DNA from: an uncultured Corynebacterium sp.
GTDB lineage: Bacteria; Actinomycetota; Actinomycetes; Mycobacteriales; Mycobacteriaceae
DNA: 7,396 bases
Direction: 5' to 3'
Assembly (NCBI RefSeq): GCF_947253065.1
Contig: NZ_CAMXWS010000055.1
Span: 1-7,396, forward strand
The notes under the pieces were generated by a model. That model saw only the letters and a list, made by a program, of their open reading frames with translations, made no database searches and was not told the origin of the DNA. Position numbers and translations under genes: made by a program. Positions 1 to 6,726 of the stretch are shown in pieces. Each line of letters starts with the position of its first letter. Position 1 is the stretch's first letter.

Positions 1-2068
1 TACCCAGGTTCGAGGTGAAGATGAGCACCGTGTTCTTGAAGTCCACCATGCGGCCTTGGCCGTCGGTGACGTGGCCTTCTTCCAGCACCTGGAGGAGGGT
101 GTTGTAGATCTCCTTGTGGGCTTTCTCGATTTCGTCGAAAAGCACGACGGAGAATGGCTTGCGGCGAACCTTCTCGGTGAGCTGGCCGCCCTCCTCGTAT
201 CCGACGTATCCCGGAGGGGCACCGAAGAGACGCGACGCAGTGAAGCGGTCGTGGAACTCGCCCATGTCCACCTGGATGAGGGAGTCCTCGTCGCCGAAGA
301 GGAACTCGGCGAGCGCCTTGGACAGCTCCGTCTTACCCACACCGGACGGGCCGGCGAAGATGAAGGAACCGGACGGGCGCTTCGGGTCCTTCAGCCCCGC
401 GCGGGTGCGGCGAATAGCGCGGGAAACGGCGCGGACTGCTTCGTCCTGGCCGATAATGCGCTTGTGCAGCTCGTCCTCCATGTGTAGGAGACGCGAAGAC
501 TCGGATTCGGTGAGCTTGAACACCGGGATGCCGGTCCAGTTGGCCAGCACGTCGGCGATCTGCTCCTCGCCTACCTCAGCGATATCCTCGAGCTCGCCGG
601 TGCGCCACTTCTTTTCCTTCTCCGCGCGCTCTTCGCCGAGCTTGCGCTCAGTGTCGCGCAGACCAGCGGCCTTCTCGAAGTCCTGGGCGTCGATCGCGGC
701 TTCTTTTTCGCGGCGCACCTCTTGGATGCGGTCATCGACTTCGCGCAGGCCCTCCGGCTGAGTCATGCGCTTGATACGCATGCGGGCACCAGCTTCGTCG
801 AGAAGATCGACGGCCTTGTCCGGCAGGAAGCGGTCATTGATGTAGCGGTCCGACAAGTTCGCGGCAGCTGCGAGTGCGTCGTCGGTGTAGGAGACGCGGT
901 GGTGTGCCTCGTAGCGGTCGCGCAGGCCCTTGAGGATCTGGATGGTGTCTTCCACACTCGGCTCATCCACCTGCACCGGCTGGAAGCGGCGCTCCAGGGC
1001 GGCGTCCTTCTCAATGTGCTTGCGGTACTCATCCAGGGTGGTGGCACCGATGGTCTGCAGCTCACCGCGGGCCAGCTTGGGCTTGAGCAAGGAGGCCGCG
1101 TCAATTGCGCCTTCGGCTGCGCCGGCGCCGACGAGCGTGTGGATCTCATCGATGAACAAGATGATGTCGCCGCGCTGGTTGATCTCCTTGAGCACCTTCT
1201 TCAGGCGCTCCTCGAAGTCACCGCGGTAACGCGAACCCGCGACGAGGGAGCCGAGGTCCAGCGAGTAAACCTGCTTGTCCTTGAGGGTCTCCGGCACGTT
1301 GCCGTTAGCGATGTCCAACGCCAGACCTTCGACCACCGCGGTCTTACCCACACCGGGTTCACCGATGAGCACCGGGTTGTTCTTGGTGCGGCGGGAGAGC
1401 ACCTGCATGATGCGCTCAATTTCCTTGTCGCGGCCCACCACCGGGTCGAGCTTGCCTTCCTTGGCGGCAGCGGTGAGGTTGCGGCCGAACTGGTCAAGCA
1501 CGAGCGAGTTGGAGCGCTCGCCGCCACCGCGCGGACCACCCATGCCACCGATGCTCGGACCAGCACCAGCGCCGGTCATGCCGGAGGCCTGCTGGCCTTC
1601 GGGGCTTTCCGGGTTCTGGCCCTCTCCACCCTCGTATCCGGAGAGCAGCTGAATCACCTGCTGGCGCACGCGCGGGAGGTCAGCGCCCAGCTTGGTCAGT
1701 ACCTGCGCTGCCACGCCTTCGCCTTCGCGGATGAGGCCGAGCAGCAGGAACTCAGTACCAATGTACTTGTGGCCCATTTGCAGGCCCTCACGCAGGGAAA
1801 GTTCCAGAACCTTCTTCGCGCGCGGGGTAAACGGCACGTGACCGGTGTGCGGCTGGGTGCCGCGGCCGATGATTTCTTCGACTTCCCGGCGCACGTCGTC
1901 GAGGTTAATCCCCATGGATTCGAGGGCCTTGGCGGCAACGCCTTCCCCCTCCTGGATCAGCCCGAGCAGGATGTGCTCAGTGCCGATGTAATTGTGGTTC
2001 AGGTCGCGCGCTTCTTGCTGGGCCAGCACGATGACGCGCCGTGCACGGTCAGTAAACCGCTCGAACAT
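1..2068 (-). CDS. clpC: ATP-dependent Clp protease ATP-binding subunit ClpC (3' end outside window)
   Basis: ClpC is a cytoplasmic AAA+ unfoldase that threads substrates into the ClpP1P2 peptidase for regulated and quality-control proteolysis. The visible 689 residues begin MFERFTDRARR and read in order: paired N-terminal Clp repeats (about 1-145, with twin NHNYIGTEH/GHKYIGTEF motifs), a Gly/Met-rich linker (about 144-184), the first AAA module with Walker A GEPGVGKT (236-243) and Walker B FIDE (D307/E308), a middle domain with a UVR-like DFEKAAGLRD segment (about 442-480), and the second AAA module with Walker A GPSGVGKT (573-580) and Walker B LFDE (D645/E646). The frame is open to the left edge and ends at TSNLG. 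Corynebacterial ClpC is about 925 residues, so roughly 230 residues of the second AAA module and C-terminus are missing through window truncation, not mutation. The ATG at 2068 is supported by the family N-terminus and by an AAAGGGG ribosome binding site. Identity is near certain. Confidence 0.98.
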   Translation of the reverse strand, partial: MFERFTDRARRVIVLAQQEARDLNHNYIGTEHILLGLIQEGEGVAAKALESMGINLDDVRREVEEIIGRGTQPHTGHVPFTPRAKKVLELSLREGLQMGHKYIGTEFLLLGLIREGEGVAAQVLTKLGADLPRVRQQVIQLLSGYEGGEGQNPESPEGQQASGMTGAGAGPSIGGMGGPRGGGERSNSLVLDQFGRNLTAAAKEGKLDPVVGRDKEIERIMQVLSRRTKNNPVLIGEPGVGKTAVVEGLALDIANGNVPETLKDKQVYSLDLGSLVAGSRYRGDFEERLKKVLKEINQRGDIILFIDEIHTLVGAGAAEGAIDAASLLKPKLARGELQTIGATTLDEYRKHIEKDAALERRFQPVQVDEPSVEDTIQILKGLRDRYEAHHRVSYTDDALAAAANLSDRYINDRFLPDKAVDLLDEAGARMRIKRMTQPEGLREVDDRIQEVRREKEAAIDAQDFEKAAGLRDTERKLGEERAEKEKKWRTGELEDIAEVGEEQIADVLANWTGIPVFKLTESESSRLLHMEDELHKRIIGQDEAVRAVSRAIRRTRAGLKDPKRPSGSFIFAGPSGVGKTELSKALAEFLFGDEDSLIQVDMGEFHDRFTASRLFGAPPGYVGYEEGGQLTEKVRRKPFSVVLFDEIEKAHKEIYNTLLQVLEEGHVTDGQGRMVDFKNTVLIFTSNLG

Positions 2069-2075
2069 GTGGCTA

Positions 2076-2082
2076 CCCCTTT
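2076..2082 (-). promoter_or_regulatory. Ribosome binding site of clpC
   Basis: On the minus strand AAAGGGG lies 7 nt upstream of the ATG at 2068. It fits the anti-Shine-Dalgarno region and agrees with the family N-terminus, so it fixes the start. Confidence 0.8.
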
Positions 2083-2113
2083 ATTGGCTAAATGAAATCG
2101 TTCCACCCACCAT

Positions 2114-2139
2114 AACGCGGGGTGGCCGGAACGCTTCCC
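2114..2139 (-). promoter_or_regulatory. Putative SigH (ECF sigma) promoter of clpC
   Basis: On the minus strand GGGAA (2135-2139) and CGTT (2114-2117) are separated by 17 nt, which gives GGAA-N18-GTT. This is the core pattern of SigH-type stress promoters in Corynebacterium and Mycobacterium. Transcription would start near 2104-2108 and leave a leader of about 40 nt with the clpC ribosome binding site inside it. In C. glutamicum clpC is known to be transcribed under SigH control on heat and oxidative stress; use of this promoter here is inferred from the motif and its position. Confidence 0.7.
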
Positions 2140-2157
2140 ACACTTCCGCACGAAAAA

Positions 2158-2186
2158 GTGATAACCCCATTTCAAGGGCATGTTCG
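2158..2186 (-). promoter_or_regulatory. Possible ClgR-activated vegetative promoter of clpC
   Basis: On the minus strand TATCAC (2158-2163) could be a weak -10 element. Seventeen nucleotides upstream of it, the -35 position (2181-2186) coincides with the downstream half of the ClgR palindrome. That arrangement would suit an activator that overlaps or replaces a poor -35. The -10 match is weak (four of six to TATAAT), so this is a suggestion only. Confidence 0.28.
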
Positions 2187-2199
2187 CCAGTAGCGAACA
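2181..2199. promoter_or_regulatory. ClgR-type operator upstream of clpC
   Basis: TGTTCGC-CAGTA-GCGAACA is a perfect 7-bp inverted repeat with a 5-bp spacer. It matches the actinobacterial ClgR recognition pattern, GTTCGC-N5-GCG in Streptomyces and CGC-N5-GCG in mycobacteria and corynebacteria. ClgR is the activator of clp protease genes, and ClgR control of clpC is established in C. glutamicum. The site lies 112 nt upstream of the clpC ATG and 17 nt beyond the ptsI stop codon. The arms are symmetric, so the site has no strand, but the logical target is clpC. Confidence 0.82.
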
Positions 2200-2216
2200 G
2201 CCATTTTCGTGCGGTT

Positions 2217-3905
2217 TTAGAGCAGGCCGCGCAGCCCCGGATCAGCTAGCGCGAGCGCCGCGGCACGTGCTTCGTCAGCAGTCCGCGCTGCAAGGGCGCT
2301 CTCGGCCATCCGCCGGCAGGTGTCCAGGTCGTGCATAAGCAGCGCCGCGCGCACTGCAGGAATATTCGCCGGCACCATGGACAAGGACGTCACACCCAGC
2401 CCAACTAGAACGAGCGCGAAGAGTGGGTCGCCGCCGGCTGCGCCACACACGCCGACAGGAGTTCCGTTTGCGCCACGACATGTTGCGCGCATGAGCGCCA
2501 GCACCGCCGGCTGCCACGGGGACAGCAACGACGGCCCAACTAGACGGTCCGCCGCCATGGTGAATTGCGCCAGATCGTTCGTGCCTATGGACGCAAACTC
2601 TGCCACCCCCAACAGTTCCTCGGCACAGATCGCCGCCGCAGGAGTTTCCACCATAATTCCGGCCTGCGGGAGCCCAGCCTTTTTCGCCTTATCGACGAAC
2701 CACTCAACCTCCCCCACCTCCGCCACCATTGGCGCCATCACCCACAGGTCTGCTTCCGGCACCGCGGCGTGCGCGGCAGCGAGTGCCGCGAGTTGGTCGT
2801 CCATGAGGTCTTCTCGCGCGCGGGTCAAGCGGATACCGCGGTGACCAAGCGCTGGGTTTTCCTCCGTACCGTGATCGGCAAAGGCCAGGGGTTTGTCCGC
2901 ACCCGCGTCAAGGGTGCGCACGACCACCCGGCGGGAACCAAAAGCGCGCAGCACAGCGGTGTAGGTCTCCGTTTGTTCGGCAACGCTGGGGGCATCCACA
3001 CGGTTGAGGAAGAGAAACTCGGTGCGGAACAGACCCACGCCTTCAACATCCGTCTCAGCCACCGCTTCCACATCGGCTGCGGTGCCAATATTGGCCATCA
3101 GTTTCACTGGGTGCCCATCTTTCGTCGCACCCGGGCCGGTAGCCTCCGCCAATGCAGCGACGCGACACGCCGCCCGGTCTTGCAGCTCAGCGACGTCAGC
3201 AGGAGTCGGCGCGAGGATGACGGTGCCGGTGGTGGGGTCGAGGGTGATGAGCGTGGCGTCGATAAGCAGGCTGGTGATTCCGGCGACCTTGACAATCATC
3301 GGAATACCCAGTTGCGCTGCAAGAATCACCGTGTGCGATGTGGGGCCGCCACCTTCGGTGATGATGCCCAGGACCATCGTCGGGTCGAGCGTGGCGATGT
3401 CAGCGGGTGCGAGGTCGCGTGCAACGAGGATGGATGGGCGACCGAACGGCGGAATTCCCGGCTCCGGCAGATCACGCAAGCGGGCGATAGTGCGGTCGCG
3501 AATGTCGTAGAGGTCTGTGACGCGCTCAGCCATGCGTCCCCCAAGGGGGCGAAGTTTCTGCGCATAGATCTCCACCGCGGCGTGCACAGCAGCAGTGATG
3601 CCGGCACCGGCAGCGAGCTCCTCCTCTACCCCTTTAATCAACGCGCTATCCTGCGCCAAAGCAGCGGTTGCTTCGAGGATCGGCTGGGCTTTCCCGGGGA
3701 CACTCTCCGCACGCGCGACCACCCCAGCAGCAACGGCGTCGAGGGCCGCCCGAACCCGCCAGATGTCGGCACCCGGGTCGGTGCAGGCCGGTTCATCCGG
3801 GTCAACACCCGCTGCAGGGGCGACGAGCACAGCCGGGCCAGTCGCAGAGGCAACCGCAAAAGCACCAGCGACGCCCACACCGTGAAGCACATGCCTGTCG
3901 GCCAT
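2217..3905 (-). CDS. ptsI: Phosphoenolpyruvate-protein phosphotransferase, PTS Enzyme I
   Basis: Enzyme I takes phosphate from phosphoenolpyruvate onto a histidine and passes it to HPr, the first step of PTS sugar uptake; it acts in the cytoplasm. The 562 residues (C. glutamicum PtsI is near 568) show the N-terminal phosphohistidine/HPr-binding half with GGGPTSHT and catalytic His191, then the PEP-binding barrel with RTEFLFLNR (Arg294), VVVRTLD (Arg330), MVETPAA (Glu420), SIGTNDLAQF (Asn443/Asp444), DR (Arg454) and VCG (Cys487). Two usually conserved positions differ: the Arg after HTxxxA is Ala197, and the Glu after Cys-Gly is Ala489. The ATG at 3905 has an AAAGGAA site 5 nt upstream and matches the family N-terminus (LHGVGVAG); the frame extends upstream to 4016 but adds unrelated residues overlapping the preceding gene. 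No ptsH or Enzyme II gene is nearby. It follows the lipoprotein gene by 35 nt. Confidence 0.95.
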   Translation of the reverse strand: MADRHVLHGVGVAGAFAVASATGPAVLVAPAAGVDPDEPACTDPGADIWRVRAALDAVAAGVVARAESVPGKAQPILEATAALAQDSALIKGVEEELAAGAGITAAVHAAVEIYAQKLRPLGGRMAERVTDLYDIRDRTIARLRDLPEPGIPPFGRPSILVARDLAPADIATLDPTMVLGIITEGGGPTSHTVILAAQLGIPMIVKVAGITSLLIDATLITLDPTTGTVILAPTPADVAELQDRAACRVAALAEATGPGATKDGHPVKLMANIGTAADVEAVAETDVEGVGLFRTEFLFLNRVDAPSVAEQTETYTAVLRAFGSRRVVVRTLDAGADKPLAFADHGTEENPALGHRGIRLTRAREDLMDDQLAALAAAHAAVPEADLWVMAPMVAEVGEVEWFVDKAKKAGLPQAGIMVETPAAAICAEELLGVAEFASIGTNDLAQFTMAADRLVGPSLLSPWQPAVLALMRATCRGANGTPVGVCGAAGGDPLFALVLVGLGVTSLSMVPANIPAVRAALLMHDLDTCRRMAESALAARTADEARAAALALADPGLRGLL

Positions 3906-3910
3906 GCGTG

Positions 3911-3917
3911 TTCCTTT
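3911..3917 (-). promoter_or_regulatory. Ribosome binding site of ptsI
   Basis: AAAGGAA on the minus strand, with GG 7 nt from the ATG at 3905. It supports that start over upstream in-frame codons that run into the lipoprotein gene. Confidence 0.75.
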
Positions 3918-3940
3918 CCCTGGCTGCCCCAGCAGGTGGT

Positions 3941-4558
3941 TTAGCAGGGGTCGTGGAAATCGCCGGAGTTGTTCAGAGTTCGGCCGTTGCCACCATAGCG
4001 TGCTTTCGCCGCGCACATCCCCGCTTCATCGGAACCAAAGTCGAGGTAAACGGGGTAGATCACGTTCCCGTTGACGGTTTTGCGCAGGGAGGCACACTTC
4101 CCCGGCACCGTGAATTTTTTATCGGCGGGGCCACCAGTGAGTACCGCTTGGGCGAGTTCGTTGTAGGTCGCTTCAGCGCCATGTTCATCGATGACAGACA
4201 TGAGAATCAGGATATTGCGCCCGTCGCACGCCGGAAATGATGCCTCCTTCTCTAGTCCGCCCTGCGAGACATGCACAAAATACCCGTCGCGCTTGCTTAT
4301 CGACGCCACATCTTCCCCCACAACGTCCTTCTTCGGCGAAGTGGTTTCTGCAGTCGTTTCTGCAGTCGTTTCTGCAGTCATTTCGGAGGTGGTTTGAGTT
4401 GTGGTTTCAGACGCCGAAGTCTCCGCAGGCGTGGACGACACGATGGTCATCTGCACCTCGTCCAGATCATCACTGGAGCAACCAACAAGCCCAGCCGTGA
4501 TGGCGAGCGCAGCTAAGCCACCGCCTATCTTTCGGCCAATGCGACGCTGAGAACGCAT
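3941..4558 (-). CDS. Thr-rich secreted lipoprotein of unknown function
   Basis: The 205-residue protein starts with a basic region (RSQRRIGRK), a hydrophobic stretch and the lipobox LVGC, with Cys27 as the lipid-attached residue, so it should be anchored on the outer face of the cytoplasmic membrane. Residues about 40-75 form a Thr/Ser/Glu linker with TAET repeated three times (61-72). The remaining domain of about 125 residues has four cysteines (111, 155, 182, 205), which could form two disulfides, and ends in a distinctive ARYGGNGRTLNNSGDFHDPC segment. The ATG at 4558 lies 4 nt after the lysS stop codon, with GAGG from the lysS end as probable ribosome binding site, so translation is likely coupled to lysS. 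I do not recognise a named family and assign no function. Confidence 0.9.
   Translation of the reverse strand: MRSQRRIGRKIGGGLAALAITAGLVGCSSDDLDEVQMTIVSSTPAETSASETTTQTTSEMTAETTAETTAETTSPKKDVVGEDVASISKRDGYFVHVSQGGLEKEASFPACDGRNILILMSVIDEHGAEATYNELAQAVLTGGPADKKFTVPGKCASLRKTVNGNVIYPVYLDFGSDEAGMCAAKARYGGNGRTLNNSGDFHDPC
4344..4379. repeat. Three tandem 12-bp repeats in the lipoprotein gene
   Basis: GTTTCTGCAGTC occurs three times in a row without mismatch. The period is a multiple of three, so on the minus strand it encodes the repeated TAET of the linker and copy-number change would keep the frame. A degraded continuation (ATTTCGGAGGTG) follows on the right. Confidence 0.9.
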
Positions 4559-4562
4559 GGGT

Positions 4563-6113
4563 TTAGGCCTCGGGGCGTACCAGCGGGAAGAGGACAGTCT
4601 CGCGGATCCCCAGTCCGGTCAGGGCCATGAGCAGGCGATCCACGCCCATGCCACAGCCAGCGGTCGGCGGCATGCCCTGTTCCATGGCGGCGAGGAAGTC
4701 CTCATCAAGCACCATGGCTTCGTCATCGCCGTGGGCGGCGAGGCGGGCCTGGTCTTCGAAGCGTTCGCGTTGGATCACGGGATCAACAAGCTCGGAGTAG
4801 CCGGTGGCCAGCTCGAAGCCGCGGACGTAGAGGTCGAACTTCTCAGTCACACCGCGCTGTTCGCGGTGGTCGCGGGTGAGCGGCGAGGTCTCGACGGGGA
4901 AGTTGATCACAAAAGTCGGCTCGTAGAGCTGGTCGGAGCAAAGGTGCTCCCAGATCTCCTCGACGAGTTTGCCGTGCAGCCAGCCCTCGTCCTTGGGCAC
5001 CTTCAGGCCAATGACGTCAGCAATGCTCTTCAGTTCCTCCACGGAGGAGTCGACGGTGACCTCGGGCTGGCCTGGGAACTTACGCTGCAGAGCCTCGTTG
5101 AGGGAGGGGTACATTTCCATGACTTTCCATTCGCCGCCGAGGTCGTACTCAGTGCCGTCGGCAAGCGTGACGGTGGTGGAGCCGAAGACTTCCTGCGCGC
5201 AGAACTGCACGAGGTCTTTCATGGTCTGTGCGCCATCCTTGTACGTACCCCATGCCTGGTAGGTCTCCAGCATGGTGAACTCCGGCGAGTGGGAGGAGTC
5301 AATGCCCTCATTGCGGAAGTTGCGGTTGAGCTCGAAGACACGCTCAATGCCACCGACGATGCAGCGCTTGAGATACAACTCCGGCGCAATACGCAGGTAG
5401 AGGTCCATATCTAGCGCGTTGGAGCGAGTGATAAACGGGCGGGCCGCGGCACCACCGTGCAAGGTCTGCAGCATCGGGGTTTCCACCTCGACGAAGTCAT
5501 GTCCTGTCAGGAACTTTCGCACAGCCGCGATAACCTTAATGCGGGTCATCGCGTTCTTGCGGGCATCGGCGCGCATGATCAGGTCGGTGTAGCGGTAGCG
5601 CACCCGCTGCTCTTCATTCATGTCAGCGAACGCAACCGGCAGCGGGCGCAGCGCCTTCGACGTCATACGCCAGGACTGCGCCAGGACGGAAAGCTCACCG
5701 CGTTTCGACGCAATCACACGCCCCCGCACCGACACAATGTCACCCAGATCCGTGTCAGACTTCCACGCCGCCAGCGCTTCCTCACCGACCTCAGCCAGGG
5801 ACAACATGACCTGAAGCTGCGTGCCATCCCCCTCCTGGAGGGTGGCAAAGCACAGCTTGCCGGTGTTGCGCTGGAACATGATGCGTCCGGCAACAGCCAC
5901 CTCGTCGGAGGTTTCTTCGCCGGGCTGGAGGGCCACCGCGCCGTCGATAAGCTCGGGGGCATCTTCCGTAACAACGTGGTACTTGTTGCGCAGATCCTTC
6001 AGCGACGTGGTGCGGTCCACGACGACGGGGTACGGCTCATGCCCCTCGCTAAGAAGCTTCTCACGCTTCGCGCGGCGGATCTGTTGCTGCTCTGAAAGGT
6101 CCTGGGTAGTCAC
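4563..6113 (-). CDS. lysS: Lysyl-tRNA synthetase, class II
   Basis: This cytoplasmic enzyme charges tRNA-Lys with lysine using ATP. The 516 residues have the usual length and layout: a short N-terminal helix, an OB-fold anticodon-binding domain (about 70-160, with VAGRIMFQRNTGKLCFATL), and the class II catalytic core. Motif 2 is RNFRNEGIDSSHSPEFT (264-280) and motif 3 is GCGMGVDRLLMALTG (486-500); ETPMLQTLHGGAAARPF (211-227) and LRIAPELYLKR (240-250) are typical of LysRS. The start is GTG at 6113, 25 nt after the preceding lipoprotein gene, with only a weak GGTAG as ribosome binding site, so translation may depend partly on the upstream gene. In mycobacteria lysS is followed by lsr2 and then clpC1; here a lipoprotein gene and ptsI lie between. 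There is no sign of damage. Confidence 0.98.
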   Translation of the reverse strand: MTTQDLSEQQQIRRAKREKLLSEGHEPYPVVVDRTTSLKDLRNKYHVVTEDAPELIDGAVALQPGEETSDEVAVAGRIMFQRNTGKLCFATLQEGDGTQLQVMLSLAEVGEEALAAWKSDTDLGDIVSVRGRVIASKRGELSVLAQSWRMTSKALRPLPVAFADMNEEQRVRYRYTDLIMRADARKNAMTRIKVIAAVRKFLTGHDFVEVETPMLQTLHGGAAARPFITRSNALDMDLYLRIAPELYLKRCIVGGIERVFELNRNFRNEGIDSSHSPEFTMLETYQAWGTYKDGAQTMKDLVQFCAQEVFGSTTVTLADGTEYDLGGEWKVMEMYPSLNEALQRKFPGQPEVTVDSSVEELKSIADVIGLKVPKDEGWLHGKLVEEIWEHLCSDQLYEPTFVINFPVETSPLTRDHREQRGVTEKFDLYVRGFELATGYSELVDPVIQRERFEDQARLAAHGDDEAMVLDEDFLAAMEQGMPPTAGCGMGVDRLLMALTGLGIRETVLFPLVRPEA

Positions 6114-6138
6114 GGCTATCTACCGTAGTCGGTTGAGC

Positions 6139-6726
6139 TCACCAATACTCGGGCAGGGTCCACACTGGCGGGTCATCCAGCTGGCCACTCGGGTGGATGG
6201 CGCCCTCCGAGTCTGTGATGGTGTAGCTCAACGCGTCACCGGACGTGCAGCGCAGCGTCGCATCATCCGGGTAGTGGCAAAAATTCTCATTCACACGAAT
6301 GGACTGGCCAGGCAGCAACTCGCCCTGTGCCGGCCCAACACCCTCAAACACGGTGTAGTGCATGCCGTCTTCCCCCGCGTAAATCGAGTCAGCTTTGCGG
6401 GGTGGCAGTGGCACAGCGGTCACCATCGGCGCGTCCTTTGGGGTTTGGCCTTGACAGGTCACGCCGTGCGGGCTGATCGCACACACTCCAGAGTGTTCCC
6501 CAATGCGGTAGCTGAACACACTCATGCCGGCCCGTTCAAAATCCTTCGGGTTCACCGGGCGATCAGCGGCGCGCGTGGTGGTCGCCGTCGTTTCGCTTTT
6601 CGACGCCAACGTTTCCAACACCGGCCCCTCCACCTCCTCCAGGTTCCCAGAGCACCCAGCAAGCGACACCACTACCACTCCTGCAGTGACCGCGGCATAC
6701 GTGGCGCGACGTTGAAGATTAACCAC
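6139..6726 (-). CDS. Secreted lipoprotein of unknown function
   Basis: The 195-residue protein read from GTG at 6726 begins MVNLQRRATY, continues with a hydrophobic segment and has the lipobox LAGC with Cys25, so it is predicted to be lipid-anchored outside the cytoplasmic membrane. A Ser/Thr-rich linker (about 41-55) leads to a domain with two close cysteine pairs, Cys82/Cys91 (VCAISPHGVTC) and Cys150/Cys160 (CHYPDDATLRC). This recalls small disulfide-bonded secreted domains common in Mycobacteriales, but I cannot name a family. The frame is open up to 6822, but those residues would displace the signal peptide from the N-terminus. The GTG overlaps the stop of the upstream membrane-protein gene by 8 bp (GTGGTTAA), which suggests translational coupling; a separate ribosome binding site is weak. 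Confidence 0.85.
   Translation of the reverse strand: MVNLQRRATYAAVTAGVVVVSLAGCSGNLEEVEGPVLETLASKSETTATTTRAADRPVNPKDFERAGMSVFSYRIGEHSGVCAISPHGVTCQGQTPKDAPMVTAVPLPPRKADSIYAGEDGMHYTVFEGVGPAQGELLPGQSIRVNENFCHYPDDATLRCTSGDALSYTITDSEGAIHPSGQLDDPPVWTLPEYW

Larger units (their letters stand above)
2146..2214. repeat. 11-bp perfect inverted repeat enclosing the ClgR operator
   Basis: CCGCACGAAAA (2146-2156) is matched by its exact reverse complement TTTTCGTGCGG (2204-2214), with 47 nt between. The ClgR palindrome lies inside the loop, so in RNA or cruciform DNA the two could form nested stems. One arm starts 2 nt after the ptsI stop codon; the other ends just upstream of the GGGAA element of the SigH-type promoter. 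On the minus strand no T tract follows the structure, so it is not a standard intrinsic terminator for ptsI. On the plus strand TTTT follows. Its role is unknown; it may be a paired protein-binding site, a processing or insulating structure between ptsI and clpC, or an antisense-direction terminator. Confidence 0.6.

Noticed and set aside
722..2095. Open frame of 457 codons on the plus strand
   Set aside because: It lies wholly antisense to clpC and its control region, has no family resemblance, and is explained by high-GC codon bias in the opposite frame.
2160..2185. Possible HspR HAIR motif near CCCTTGAAATGGGG
   Set aside because: It does not match CTTGAGT-N7-ACTCAAG in either half.
2181..2199. 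Reading the palindrome as a LexA (SOS) box
   Set aside because: The actinobacterial SOS box has the half-sites as CGAAC then GTTCG; here the order is inverted (GTTCGC then GCGAAC), which fits ClgR instead.
3906..3940. Possible terminator hairpin between the lipoprotein gene and ptsI (GCTG/CAGC)
   Set aside because: The stem is only about 4-5 bp and no T tract follows, so termination is not supported.
2565..3944. Open frame of 459 codons on the plus strand
   Set aside because: Antisense to ptsI, with low-complexity Arg/His/Gly-rich translation and no recognisable domain; ptsI on the other strand has clear catalytic motifs.
3906..4016. Longer N-terminus for ptsI starting at 4016
   Set aside because: The extra 37 residues overlap the end of the lipoprotein gene and do not resemble Enzyme I; the ATG at 3905 has a good ribosome binding site.
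4557..5414. Open frame of 285 codons on the plus strand, and similar ones at 5457-6095 and 5821-6747
   Set aside because: All lie antisense to lysS or the lipoprotein gene and show no signal peptide, domain or ribosome binding site worth trusting.
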